NCBI GenBank assembly: GCA_021818545.1
Contig: JAKATX010000013.1
Location: 62,001-126,000, forward strand
Length of the DNA: 64,000 nt
Source of the DNA: Microcaldota archaeon
Lineage (GTDB): Archaea; Micrarchaeota; Micrarchaeia; Micrarchaeales; Micrarchaeaceae
Direction: 5' to 3'
The notes under the pieces were generated by a model. The model was given only the letters and a program-made list of their open reading frames with translations. It was not told the origin of the DNA and searched no databases. Made by a program: the position numbers and the translations under genes. Shown here piece after piece: positions 1 through 9,372 of the stretch (position 1 is its first letter; each line of letters starts with the position of its first letter).

Positions 1-44
1 AGGGCTAAAAGCATATAAATTATTAAAGGAGCTTGAACAAGATG

Positions 45-395
45 TTAAACGCGAGTAGAAACTTTACGTATAAGCCTATCTATTAACATGCCTTTAATGC
101 CCAAAATACCAGCGACGAGCAGGAGTGCTAAACCTATCAAAAGAGACACGGTTCCTGGCAGTAGCAAGTAATTTGCAGATATTTGTAGTGAAGACTGACT
201 TAATTGTATTATCCCAAAAGCTAATATAACAAAAGCAGTGCCAGTTGAAGTTATATTACTGATTTTATTACCTTTTGTTTCTTTTATGTGATAATGTCTT
301 TCACTAGCGCTATACTCCCTTAGCTGTGAATTTATATTCGCCAGTTCATTTCGAATCGATTCTAATAATTCCTTGTCATCTTTAGTCGCCATCAT
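45..395 (-). CDS. hypothetical membrane protein (two predicted TM segments)
   Basis: 116-aa ORF with two hydrophobic stretches; no recognised family. Confidence 0.5.
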   Translation of the reverse strand: MMATKDDKELLESIRNELANINSQLREYSASERHYHIKETKGNKISNITSTGTAFVILAFGIIQLSQSSLQISANYLLLPGTVSLLIGLALLLVAGILGIKGMLIDRLIRKVSTRV

Positions 396-510
396 ATCAC
401 ATAAAACATTCTTACTAAAGGTTTTTGATACGCTAGGTATCTCAATATCAATCCATTACTTTGACAAAGCCTATAATATAGATAAGCTAAAAATAAAAAA
501 TCTTACAACT

Positions 511-534
511 GTTCGGATCTAGCCGTGTCCGAAC
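511..534. repeat. perfect 7-bp inverted repeat GTTCGGA-N10-TCCGAAC
   Basis: read directly: gttcggatctagccgtgtccgaac. Confidence 0.7.
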
Positions 535-646
535 GATATGTGCTTATAAAGCTTAGCCACGCTAAAGATGTGTTCGATTCCGAGCTTTTTTGGCTTGGGA
601 TTTTATTGTTTTTGTCGTGAGAAAATGGAGCTAGAAACGAGTGAAG

Positions 647-706
647 CTAGGCCAAGGACAGCGGGCTTTGGACCCGCGAACATCGGTTCGAATCCGGTCG
701 GGGCTA
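647..706 (+). tRNA. tRNA-Gln(UUG), 3' portion (D-loop to discriminator); 5' end unresolved
   Basis: anticodon arm gcggg-ctttgga-cccgc, T-arm atcgg-ttcgaat-ccggt, acceptor 3' strand cggggct+A; no matching 5' acceptor (agccccg-like) at normal distance. Confidence 0.6.
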
Positions 707-712
707 AGTTCA

Positions 713-1120
713 TCAAAGTAATTTCAATAAGTCGCTGGTCCCGAATATCCTTATTCCTCTCTTACCTTTATAATCGGAGTCGTTAGTCCATATGCCATCG
801 CATTTGAATGCTAAGTAACAGGCAACATATGGGGCATCTTTAATATCCTCTTTCATCAATTCCTTTGCATTCTTAAGCTCAGCCTCATAATCCTCTATAG
901 GTATTGTTTGTATCTCTTGAAATACAAAAGTAACAAGCAGATTCAGAGTGTCTTCCTCCATGCCGGATTTTTGCCTTACGTATTCCAAGTATTTGGATGT
1001 CTCTTCCTTTACGAAATCTGGTGCTAAGAACTTGAAGTTTCCACTAAGCAATATTTCCCGTGCTTTGCTGTTCTTAATAAGAGCCGCAATGATAACATTC
1101 GCATCTACAATAAGGATCAT
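713..1120 (-). CDS. PIN-domain (VapC-like) ribonuclease toxin
   Basis: MILIVDANVIIAAL start, internal acidic residues and C-terminal WTNDSDYKG, typical of PIN domains; overlaps upstream small ORF. Confidence 0.8.
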   Translation of the reverse strand: MILIVDANVIIAALIKNSKAREILLSGNFKFLAPDFVKEETSKYLEYVRQKSGMEEDTLNLLVTFVFQEIQTIPIEDYEAELKNAKELMKEDIKDAPYVACYLAFKCDGIWTNDSDYKGKRGIRIFGTSDLLKLL

Positions 1121-1371
1121 AGCAACCCATGCCTTCTTGCCACTGCTTCATTTATCTTTCTGCCTATCTCCACTGCATCCTTTTCAGTAAGTTTGCTCTT
1201 CGAAGTTAGTTTATCCATGAGTTCCAATACCTTAGCCTTATCCCAAAGAGCCTCTCTAGCAACTGCACTCCACTTTATATCCTTGTGCTTCTTCATAACA
1301 ACCATTAGCTCGTTCGGTATGGCGAGCGTCATATTAGTCATTCCATCATCTAAGTATATTATGTAGAACAA
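1117..1371 (-). CDS. putative VapB-like antitoxin
   Basis: small ORF overlapping the PIN gene by 4 nt; MTLAIPNELMVVMKKHKDIKWSAVAREAL resembles RHH antitoxins. Confidence 0.7.
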   Translation of the reverse strand: MFYIIYLDDGMTNMTLAIPNELMVVMKKHKDIKWSAVAREALWDKAKVLELMDKLTSKSKLTEKDAVEIGRKINEAVARRHGLL

Positions 1372-1409
1372 GTATAAATACTTATTTATCAGCGAAAGAA
1401 CTGTTTGAT

Positions 1410-2100
1410 TCTGAGCCGTATCCTTTATGTTTCTGAATGCATTGTAAGGCTCTTGCCTGCTGCAAGCTGCTTTATCGCCTCTATTTTCTGCTTATCAAAT
1501 GCGAAGTCTATGCTCTTGTATAGCTCTTCGTTGTCCTTCGCTATGTACCTCATTGTAGTCGCCCTGCGCGGCCTCTATCTCTTTTGCGTGGCAATTGATG
1601 AACTCCACGATCCCCGTGAATAAGTCCAACGGTATTATCAGCGAATCCATCCTGTGCGACTTCTCGCTCTGTATGATCAGCTCGCGCTTGTCGAAGTCAA
1701 TGTTGCCCAGGTGCAACTGGCAGACTTCACCGATGCGTAAGCCTAGATAAGCCTGGTACTCGAAGAGAAGGTGAAACTTCGCTTCTGCACGTTCCGTAGG
1801 AACTGCTGCAACTCAATCTCTGTGAAGCCCTTGTTCATCGAGCCGTACTTCGGCTCTCTCTTGAACTTGAAGCGCGTGTAGCGCGCCTTCGTGAATACGG
1901 TGGTGACCTGCTCCAACTGATGCTTGGAAGCGGTCTTGCCGACTTGCGCGGCAAGTTGAAGGAAGCTCTGGAAATCCAACCCCGAACCCTGGTTCCCATC
2001 GCTTCCTTTCTTGCTTGGGAACGTCCTGGAAACGCACCCCGAACCCGCGTTTCCTTTGCCGTTCCGCTTGCGCACATGCTCGGAAACGGACCCGGCGCGC
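1410..2100 (-). pseudogene. degenerate tyrosine recombinase/integrase
   Basis: continuous coding similarity split over frames: SAM-like N-terminal region, then EYQAYLGLRIGEVCQLHLGNIDFDKRELII (box I Arg motif) after a frameshift; C-terminal HxxR/Tyr region not found. Confidence 0.65.
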
Positions 2101-2119
2101 GCTGACGTAAAAACATAGG

Positions 2120-2194
2120 CGGGCTCGGTGGGATTTGGACCCACGACCTACTGGTTAAGAGCCAGCCGCTCTGACCAGCCTGAGCTACAAGCCC
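2120..2194 (-). tRNA. tRNA-Lys(CUU)
   Basis: full cloverleaf on minus strand; acceptor gggcttg/cgagccc, anticodon arm gctgg-ctcttaa-ccagt, T-arm gtggg-tccaaat-cccac. Confidence 0.9.
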
Positions 2195-2234
2195 ACTTGA
2201 AAGAGATTTAGTGAGAAAATATATAATGTTTATT

Positions 2235-3359
2235 CTACAGGGCATTCAGGAACCTGTTGACGACAGGCTTTGCCTTTGCGACGTTCCGCCCATCACAAGC
2301 AACGACAAGCCTATTGGTATCGTTCATCGTCCTCGCAAGATTTGCAATAAGTGGCGAGACCTTGGAAAGCTTGCCTATCGGTTTGTTTCCCTTGCCCAGT
2401 ATCGGCAGTTCGTAGTCCTTTATCTTGAAGTCCAGCTTTTCTGCTATGAAATCGTCGGACCCAAAGCCTGCTTTTTCCAGGGCATCGCCCAGTTCAGAGA
2501 CTGGCAGATCCCTTGGAGCTGCGCCGTCATAAACGCGTTTAAACAGTTTCCTATCCATTACTCTTCCCATCATCGCAGAAGACGTACGCTCATTCGACAG
2601 TATGCTCACTATGTCGCCGTCGTTGTAGGAGGAAAGCATCTTCGGGTCTATCTTGCCGACCTCGATGGCCGCCGTCAGCGCTTTGCCATACATGCTGCCC
2701 GCTATCACAACAGTATGGTGGTAGTAGACGGAGGAAAACATCAGGTAGCGCGCTATGAGCAATGATTCGGCGCCCGAGACGCCCTGCCTGTATAGCGCAG
2801 GTGCATCGTTGAAAAGCGTTATCTTGCTTATCAGCCTGTTGGCATCAAGCGCGCCGTACGCCACCCCTGTATAATAAGAGTCCCTGGACAGGTAGTCTAT
2901 GCGATCGGAGCCTAGTGCGCCTGTGACTATCTGGCCCTTGGTCAGCCCCCTGAAGTAGCTCAAGAATTTCTTGAACGACAATGTCGAATCTGATATTATG
3001 TCGCGTATCGCGCTGCTTCTTATTATCTCCTCGCCGACTGCTTCATGCGTCTTATCCAAGTAGTGTTCTAGGGCGAAATGCGAGAGATGGGAGAACGCAG
3101 CGTGCCCTATGTCGTGCAGCAAGCCGACGTACGGAACTTCCAATTCTACCTCGCCTGTTATGTTGCGCATCATCATGCTGGCCACATGATAAGTGCCCAG
3201 AGAGTGCTCGAAACGCGTGTGGTTGGCTCCAGGGTACACGAGATACGCAAAAGCAAGCTGCTTCACATACCTCAGCCTCTGCATGTGCGGATCCTCGAGT
3301 ATCTTCTGCGCGATTTTATCAACGTATATGTCGGAGAATATCGGATCCCTTATGTTCAT
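2235..3359 (-). CDS. HD-domain phosphohydrolase
   Basis: MNIRDPIFSDIYVDKIAQKILEDPHMQRLRYVKQL...HTRFEHSLGTYHVA...LLHDIGHAAFSH; start at internal Met of the ORF. Confidence 0.88.
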   Translation of the reverse strand: MNIRDPIFSDIYVDKIAQKILEDPHMQRLRYVKQLAFAYLVYPGANHTRFEHSLGTYHVASMMMRNITGEVELEVPYVGLLHDIGHAAFSHLSHFALEHYLDKTHEAVGEEIIRSSAIRDIISDSTLSFKKFLSYFRGLTKGQIVTGALGSDRIDYLSRDSYYTGVAYGALDANRLISKITLFNDAPALYRQGVSGAESLLIARYLMFSSVYYHHTVVIAGSMYGKALTAAIEVGKIDPKMLSSYNDGDIVSILSNERTSSAMMGRVMDRKLFKRVYDGAAPRDLPVSELGDALEKAGFGSDDFIAEKLDFKIKDYELPILGKGNKPIGKLSKVSPLIANLARTMNDTNRLVVACDGRNVAKAKPVVNRFLNAL

Positions 3360-3372
3360 GAAACCACCACTT

Positions 3373-3774
3373 TTACGTATGTTGCTGCACCTTGTATAGC
3401 AGCACAAGGGAAGCTATTACAAGGATGTCTAGCACAGAGCAGTATATGCATATCTCGCGGAGGCTGTACATTGCGGTGAACGAATACGCTACGCCCACTA
3501 TCCCTGCGGCGAACCATAATGTAGTCTGTATTTTATCGCGCATGTAATACGACAGCGCAATCGCAGCAATGACCCAAACAAAGCCGAGCAGCGCCAATGG
3601 CACCCCGAATACCTTTGAGAATACGCTCTCCACTACGGAAGCGCAGTTGATAATGCCCGTGTCTGGACATGCCAGCGTTTGCGGCGCGAGGGCGACCAGC
3701 AATAGGTACGCTGAGTCCAGAAGTGCCATTAACAATATGACGAACAGCAGGCGCTCGGTTTTATGCACATTCAT
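3373..3774 (-). CDS. vitamin K epoxide reductase (VKOR) family membrane protein
   Basis: multi-TM, CPDTGIINCASVVES...FGVPLALLGF...EICIYCSVLD motif. Confidence 0.85.
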   Translation of the reverse strand: MNVHKTERLLFVILLMALLDSAYLLLVALAPQTLACPDTGIINCASVVESVFSKVFGVPLALLGFVWVIAAIALSYYMRDKIQTTLWFAAGIVGVAYSFTAMYSLREICIYCSVLDILVIASLVLLYKVQQHT

Positions 3775-5105
3775 CTGGTCCTCCGTTTTGAGGCTTTGCT
3801 CGCGAAGGCCTTCACTATGCTGTCGAACCTGCTGTTGCGCGGCTTCAGCTCATAGCCTACCTGGACTATGGGCTTGTCAACGACTATCAGCTTCCTTATG
3901 TCTATCGGAGTAGCTGATATGACGAGATCGCAATCCACGTTGTTTACCGTGTTCTGCAGGTCGTTTATCTGCTTTGGCGAGTATCCCACTGCTGGAAGCT
4001 CGGCACCCAGATTTGGGTATTTGTCGTACATGTCCCTTATTGTGCCCAATGCTTTCGGCTTTGCGTCCACTATCTGTTTTGCGCCGAACTCCTTGGCCAC
4101 TACAGTGCCTGCGCCGAACTTCATGCCGCCGTGGGTTATTGTAGGTCCATCTTCTATCACAAGCACACGCTTGCCGCTTATTATCCTCTTGTTGTCAGGT
4201 ATGACAACCGAGTCCGCCATTATTATTTCGGCCTTTTTGTTTATCTCTTTGAGATTGTGGTTAAGCTGTGCAAGCTGCTCCTTGGTTGCGGTGTTTGACT
4301 TGTTTACTACAATCACATCCGCTATTCTGGCGGCCGTTTCTCCTGGATAGTAGGTGAGTTCGTCGCCTACACGCAATGGATCCGCTATGGTTATGAGCAT
4401 ATCGGGTTTTATGAATGGCGTGTCGTTGTTGCCGCCGTCCCACAGCACCACATCCGCCTCCTTCTCCGCGGCTCTCAGTATCTTTTCATAGTCTACGCCG
4501 GCGAATACAGTGAAGCCGTTCTTTATGTGGGGCTCGTACTCCTCCCTTTCCTCTATGGTGCACTTGTTCTTGGCCAAATCCTGCATAGTGGCGAATCTTT
4601 GCACTATCTGGTCCTTTAGCAGGCCGTATGGCATTGGATGCCTTATCACTGCAACCCTCAGGCCGCTTTCACGCAATATATTTGATATGTATCTTGTTGT
4701 CTGGCTCTTGCCTGCCCCTGTCCTAACAGCGCATATCGCGATCACCGGCTTCTTGGACTTTATCATAGTGCGCTCCGGAGCTATAAGCAAGAAATCTGCA
4801 CCGCTGGCGTTTACAACGCTCGACTTTTCCATCACAGTGTTGTACGATAGGTCGCTATAAGCCTGGACGCATAAATCCGCCTTGAACCTCTTTATCAGAT
4901 TGGGAAGCTCGGATTCGTTGAATATCTTTATGCCTTTCGGATACCTCTTCCCGCTAAGCTCCTTCGGGTATATCCTGCCTGCTATCCCAGGGATCTGGCT
5001 GGCGGTAAACGCGACCACTTCATACTCCGGATCCTCCCTGAAAAGGACGTTAAAGTCATGGAAGTCCCTGCCAGCCGCACCTATTATTATGACTTTCTTT
5101 GCCAT
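3771..5105 (-). CDS. cyclic 2,3-diphosphoglycerate synthetase-like GTPase
   Basis: 444 aa, P-loop AVRTGAGKSQTTRYI and family-typical N-terminus; overlaps VKOR gene by 4 nt. Confidence 0.8.
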   Translation of the reverse strand: MAKKVIIIGAAGRDFHDFNVLFREDPEYEVVAFTASQIPGIAGRIYPKELSGKRYPKGIKIFNESELPNLIKRFKADLCVQAYSDLSYNTVMEKSSVVNASGADFLLIAPERTMIKSKKPVIAICAVRTGAGKSQTTRYISNILRESGLRVAVIRHPMPYGLLKDQIVQRFATMQDLAKNKCTIEEREEYEPHIKNGFTVFAGVDYEKILRAAEKEADVVLWDGGNNDTPFIKPDMLITIADPLRVGDELTYYPGETAARIADVIVVNKSNTATKEQLAQLNHNLKEINKKAEIIMADSVVIPDNKRIISGKRVLVIEDGPTITHGGMKFGAGTVVAKEFGAKQIVDAKPKALGTIRDMYDKYPNLGAELPAVGYSPKQINDLQNTVNNVDCDLVISATPIDIRKLIVVDKPIVQVGYELKPRNSRFDSIVKAFASKASKRRTR

Positions 5106-5154
5106 TCAATCACACGAAGCTTATAATTGCAGCACTTCTATTTATTTTTTTGTT

Positions 5155-6375
5155 TTATTGGACGAACATCGCAGCAAAAACCTTGGCACACTTCACAATG
5201 TCGCTTATGTACGCGAACTCGTTTGGCTGATGCGCTATGTCTTCGCCAACGCCCCATACTACCGATGGCCAACCCTCTCTCCTGAAGTATGCTGCACACG
5301 TACCTCCTCCTATCCCAACCGCCTTTGGTTTTACTTTCATCTGCCTACTTATCGCACTGGAAATGACAGCGAAAATCTCTGATTTTGGATCCGTGGGCTG
5401 CGGTGCGTCTTCCCTCTGCATGACCTCGAATTCTATCCTTACTTTGCTGAACTCATTGCTTTTCGCTATCTTCTTTATATCGTCCAGCACGTCCTGTGTC
5501 CTGTAGGTAGGCAGGATCCTGGAATCCATGTAGAATACCTCCTTGCCGGGTATTATGTTTATGCTGTCCACATTCTTTTCATGCTTTGTCATCTCAAAAG
5601 TCGAGGAGGGTGGCTCAAACGCCTTGCTCCTTGCTTCGTATTTCTTGTGCAGGAAGTCGTCCATTGCCACCATCAATCTCGCCGCGTAGATGCCTGCATT
5701 AACGCCCATCCCCGGAGTGCTGGCATGGACCTGCTGGCCGTGCACCGTGACCTTCAGCCACAGTATGCTTTTTTCTGCCACCTCTACCTCATCGCCGTTC
5801 TTCGTGTTTGAATCAGGCACAATGAACATGTCGTCTTTGATGAATATGCCCTCCTTTATCAGTTTCTGTATGCCGAACTTGCTGCCCAGCTCCTCGTCCG
5901 CCACCAGAACCAATCCATAATTGTATTTCAGTTTGGAGCCGCTTCTGGAAAGGGCCTTAAGCGCAAACATCGCACCTATTAAGGCCTCGCCATTGTCGTT
6001 GGTACCGCGGCCGAATATCCTGTCGCCCTCAATGTGGGCATTGAACGGGTCATGGCGCCAAAGCGCAAGGTCGCCCTCGGCAACCGTATCCATGTGCGCC
6101 ACTATCCACAGGGTACGTTCGCTCTTGCCAAGAACGGATATAAGATTAGAGCGCACGGAAGAGCTATCGTCCTTATAATCATAGCGCTTTACCTTGAGTC
6201 CCCAACCCTTAAGCGTCTTTTCCAGGAAATCCGCGCGCGCTGACTCGCCTGTGCCTCCGCTGGCCGGGGATACTGCCTTTATCCCCACCATCCCTGCCAT
6301 CGCCTTGACCATTTCTTCCCGCATAGAGTCTATGCGTAGATTCAACTGCGAAAGAGGATCTGTAGATTGAGCCAT
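5155..6375 (-). CDS. M20 family metallopeptidase (dipeptidase/deacylase)
   Basis: LWIVAHMDTVAEGD, GRGTNDNGEAL, LVADEELGS motifs; likely start at internal Met. Confidence 0.88.
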   Translation of the reverse strand: MAQSTDPLSQLNLRIDSMREEMVKAMAGMVGIKAVSPASGGTGESARADFLEKTLKGWGLKVKRYDYKDDSSSVRSNLISVLGKSERTLWIVAHMDTVAEGDLALWRHDPFNAHIEGDRIFGRGTNDNGEALIGAMFALKALSRSGSKLKYNYGLVLVADEELGSKFGIQKLIKEGIFIKDDMFIVPDSNTKNGDEVEVAEKSILWLKVTVHGQQVHASTPGMGVNAGIYAARLMVAMDDFLHKKYEARSKAFEPPSSTFEMTKHEKNVDSINIIPGKEVFYMDSRILPTYRTQDVLDDIKKIAKSNEFSKVRIEFEVMQREDAPQPTDPKSEIFAVISSAISRQMKVKPKAVGIGGGTCAAYFRREGWPSVVWGVGEDIAHQPNEFAYISDIVKCAKVFAAMFVQ

Positions 6376-6413
6376 AGAAACCGCTAATAGATGCAAGATA
6401 AATTATAAGAAAG

Positions 6414-7025
6414 CTACCTGGTCCATAGATCGGTGAAGTGGTCGGACAGCTCCTTTATCCTGGCTTTATCGGTCATTATCTCTATATGCTCTACGTTTTT
6501 GTGGGTGCCGCTGTACGTGAGGTTCGCGCTGCCCGTTATTGCCTCATCTCCAGATATGTACAGTTTTTCGTGTATGAACTTGGCAGTGACCACCTTGACA
6601 TGCAGGTTCAGCAAGCTTGTTGGGTATTTCTTGTGGAAAAGCTCCATGTAAAGGACGGCTGCCAGGGTCAATGCGATTATCACGGCAGCCTGATAGTAAT
6701 TAAGCCATATTGATATGACCAGCATTGCGGCCACGTAAAGTATGAGCGACTTGTCCGCCTTCCTGATCCCTGCATTCTGCAGTATGCGCACGGAATTCTC
6801 AGTGCTCTCGTTCTGGTGATTGCCGGGCGAGGTTATCACATAGACTTTCCTGTGCTTGGATACGTCAACCAACATCTTTGCGTAGTACGGACCGAGGAAA
6901 GGCGATATGACCATCAGCGGCGCGCCACGGCGCTTTATGAGCGGATCTATGTACTTGTAGCTCTCGGTGCCGCTGTAGCCATCCTGAGTGCTTCGCTTGA
7001 AACCGAACAACGTCAAACACCGCAT
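6414..7025 (-). CDS. phospholipase D-like nuclease-family membrane protein
   Basis: C-terminal HEKLYISGDEAITGSANLTYSG (HKD motif); two TM helices in the middle. Confidence 0.75.
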   Translation of the reverse strand: MRCLTLFGFKRSTQDGYSGTESYKYIDPLIKRRGAPLMVISPFLGPYYAKMLVDVSKHRKVYVITSPGNHQNESTENSVRILQNAGIRKADKSLILYVAAMLVISIWLNYYQAAVIIALTLAAVLYMELFHKKYPTSLLNLHVKVVTAKFIHEKLYISGDEAITGSANLTYSGTHKNVEHIEIMTDKARIKELSDHFTDLWTR

Positions 7026-7147
7026 ACATATGCGCGCATTAAATAATTAAGAGTTGGTTTAGGGTCAGATGGCGCTCACGCTATGCATCTGAATTGGAAT
7101 AAATAAGAAAATAAGAAGAAATTAAAAAAAGAAAAAAGATGGGCTTT

Positions 7148-7540
7148 TTACATTGAGCCCATCATCCCTCCTATATATGTCAGGAGGAATCCGACGATCG
7201 CATATAGGAAGTATGCACCCATCCCGCTCAATATGAATAGCGTAATTGCGCCAAGCATTATGAACTTCCAGAGGATGTTGCCCTTCATCTTCTTATGAGC
7301 CTCGTCCATCATCTTGTTGGACATCATGCCTATGCTCAGGAAGAATAGCGAAAATGAGCTAATGATCGCCAAAGCGATTACAAACGGAGCAAAAAATGAG
7401 GCCATGTTAAGCCACGTTCCCATCGCACCGCCTTGCCCATACCATGTAAACACTACGTACAGGTATATCAACGATCCTAGAAATACTAGGATTCCTCCAA
7501 CTGGTCCAGACGATTCTTTTTTCGCCGCCATAATTTTCAC
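7148..7540 (-). CDS. hypothetical membrane protein
   Basis: 130-aa multi-TM ORF. Confidence 0.6.
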   Translation of the reverse strand: MKIMAAKKESSGPVGGILVFLGSLIYLYVVFTWYGQGGAMGTWLNMASFFAPFVIALAIISSFSLFFLSIGMMSNKMMDEAHKKMKGNILWKFIMLGAITLFILSGMGAYFLYAIVGFLLTYIGGMMGSM

Positions 7541-7698
7541 CTGGTAAACACTTTGATAGTAAAGTTTTTAAAGCTAACCACGGCATACGTAGGTTGTAGA
7601 ACTTATGTATAATTAGTAAATGGCAGCTTATTCTAACAATATCTTAGAAGACATTTGTGTGGCTGACGCTACGATGCAAAAGATCAAGCCGCAACTGT

Positions 7699-9228
7699 TC
7701 AGATTTGGCTTGTGCTCTTCGACTTGGTCTTCTCCCCTTTCCTAAGCAACTCAAAGAGCTCTATGGCGCCCTTGTCATTCGGCTTTACAACCATGTATGA
7801 GTCGGATATGCGCTTAAGCGTCTCGTTGTTCCCGTCTATCATTACTGTAACGAGCTTGCACTTGCCCTGTTTCACCAGTTGCTCTAACTCTGGGGACACT
7901 TGATCCTCGCCGTCCGTAATCAGTATTATAGTGTTTGCGCTCTTTGACAGCTTCCTGTCGTTCTGCATGTCGCTGAGTGCAACTAGTATGGCATCGTTTA
8001 TTGTGGTGCCGCCGCCGGATTGCACGCTCTTTATGGCTGCCTTTATCTCGTCGGGCTTGTCCAACCTCTCTGTATATTCATCGTCGAACAGCCTCAGGTA
8101 GTACTTGCGCCCTTTCGCCTGCGCCTTCTCCAGAAGTGCGAGCGCAACGCTCCTTGCCCAGATATTCTTCTTTCCTCCGGCGTCATCCATAGAGCCTGAC
8201 TTGTCTATAAGGACATAGTACGCCCCCTTGAATGAAGTGTATTTATCGAATGAAAGCCATCCCTGGAAGGCCTTCGCAATCATGATCTCCTCTGGCATTG
8301 CCAATTCCCTAAGAAGCGCCTTGCTTATGTCCCTTGTCTGCCTGAATCCGGCTATCCTGTCTCCCACCGGGGATGTTATCTTCTTGTTGGATAATTCCGG
8401 CATCGCTTTTATTAGCTTGTGTGTGAGTGACTCTATGAGCTTAACTTCCTTCACCGGCAGCGTCGGATATTCGGTCAGCCCCTTTCCTTTGGCTGCGCCG
8501 CCCTTGCCTGACCCCTTGCCTTGCCCTTTCTGGCCCTGCTGGCCTTGCTGACCCTGCTTGCCTTGCTGACCTTGGCCCTGACCCTGACCTTGCTGCTGGG
8601 CCTGGCGTTCCTGCTCCTCCTTCTCCATCTGCTCTATTTCCTTGTCCAATCCGGACTTGCCCTTTGAAAGCAGGTCCTTTATCTTCTGCGCCAGCTTGTC
8701 TCCCTCGCCGCTCTCGGACAACTCCTTCAGCTTACGCTGAAGCTCCTCCTGCGAGTACTTGTCCCCCTGCATTGCCTTCCTTATTATGTCCTTTAGATCC
8801 TCCTGCTGGCCGTAACCATACGGATCATGCTGCTTTGACTGCTGCTCCAACTGTTTCTGGAGATCCCTGAGGAGCTCCCTCATTATGGCAGCCGCATAAG
8901 CAGTGGATTTTTCCTCGTTAAGCATCGTCTCTTTCCTGAGGGCCTGGAATTCCTGCGAATTTATGACCTGCTCCATCATCTGCCTCATTGATTCCAGGAA
9001 TTCGTTGTCATTGTGATCCACGACCTTAGGACTTAGTGAATATAAAGAGTAGAAAAGGTCTGCCGATACGATCGGAGCCTCCTGCAGAGACTTGAACAGC
9101 GCCTTCATCTCCTGGCTGAGGTACCTCTCCATGCGGTCCGATTCTGATTTGTAGATATCGTTGTCCTTGCGCATGTTTGTTAGATTGTTAGATAGCTTTT
9201 GCTGCTCCTCATCATTTATACCAGACAT
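7699..9228 (-). CDS. von Willebrand factor A domain protein with Q/G low-complexity linker
   Basis: VLIDKSGSMDDAGG MIDAS motif, ILITDGEDQVS; QQQGQGQGQGQQGKQGQQGQQGQKGQGKG linker. Confidence 0.85.
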   Translation of the reverse strand: MSGINDEEQQKLSNNLTNMRKDNDIYKSESDRMERYLSQEMKALFKSLQEAPIVSADLFYSLYSLSPKVVDHNDNEFLESMRQMMEQVINSQEFQALRKETMLNEEKSTAYAAAIMRELLRDLQKQLEQQSKQHDPYGYGQQEDLKDIIRKAMQGDKYSQEELQRKLKELSESGEGDKLAQKIKDLLSKGKSGLDKEIEQMEKEEQERQAQQQGQGQGQGQQGKQGQQGQQGQKGQGKGSGKGGAAKGKGLTEYPTLPVKEVKLIESLTHKLIKAMPELSNKKITSPVGDRIAGFRQTRDISKALLRELAMPEEIMIAKAFQGWLSFDKYTSFKGAYYVLIDKSGSMDDAGGKKNIWARSVALALLEKAQAKGRKYYLRLFDDEYTERLDKPDEIKAAIKSVQSGGGTTINDAILVALSDMQNDRKLSKSANTIILITDGEDQVSPELEQLVKQGKCKLVTVMIDGNNETLKRISDSYMVVKPNDKGAIELFELLRKGEKTKSKSTSQI

Positions 9229-9288
9229 TTAATCATCGCTCTTATTTTCTTATCCTCCTAATAGTATTTAATCTTTGTGTATATTTTG

Positions 9289-9372
9289 GCGTTGCTCATA
9301 AAGTCGATTCTGCTCATAAAGTCGTAAGTCTGCCCATAAAGTATACTTAATGAGCTACTTCTTGAGCAACGC
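9289..9372. repeat. three imperfect ~18-20 bp direct repeats (tgctcataaagtcg) bounded by a 10-bp inverted repeat
   Basis: units at 9293, 9311, 9331; gcgttgctca (9289-9298) versus tgagcaacgc (9363-9372). Confidence 0.75.

Noticed and set aside
737-743. ggtcccg downstream of tRNA-Gln as a permuted 5' acceptor strand
   Set aside because: Pairs with the acceptor but the following bases cannot form a D-arm; 7-mer match expected by chance
568-786. 72-aa ORF overlapping tRNA-Gln
   Set aside because: Overlaps the tRNA structure and lacks protein-like features
3078-3479. plus-strand ORF opposite the HD-domain gene
   Set aside because: Antisense overlap with a strongly supported CDS
8520-8640. possible tandem-repeat or CRISPR-like array
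   Set aside because: Repeats are codons of the Q/G-rich linker in the VWA protein; no spacer structure
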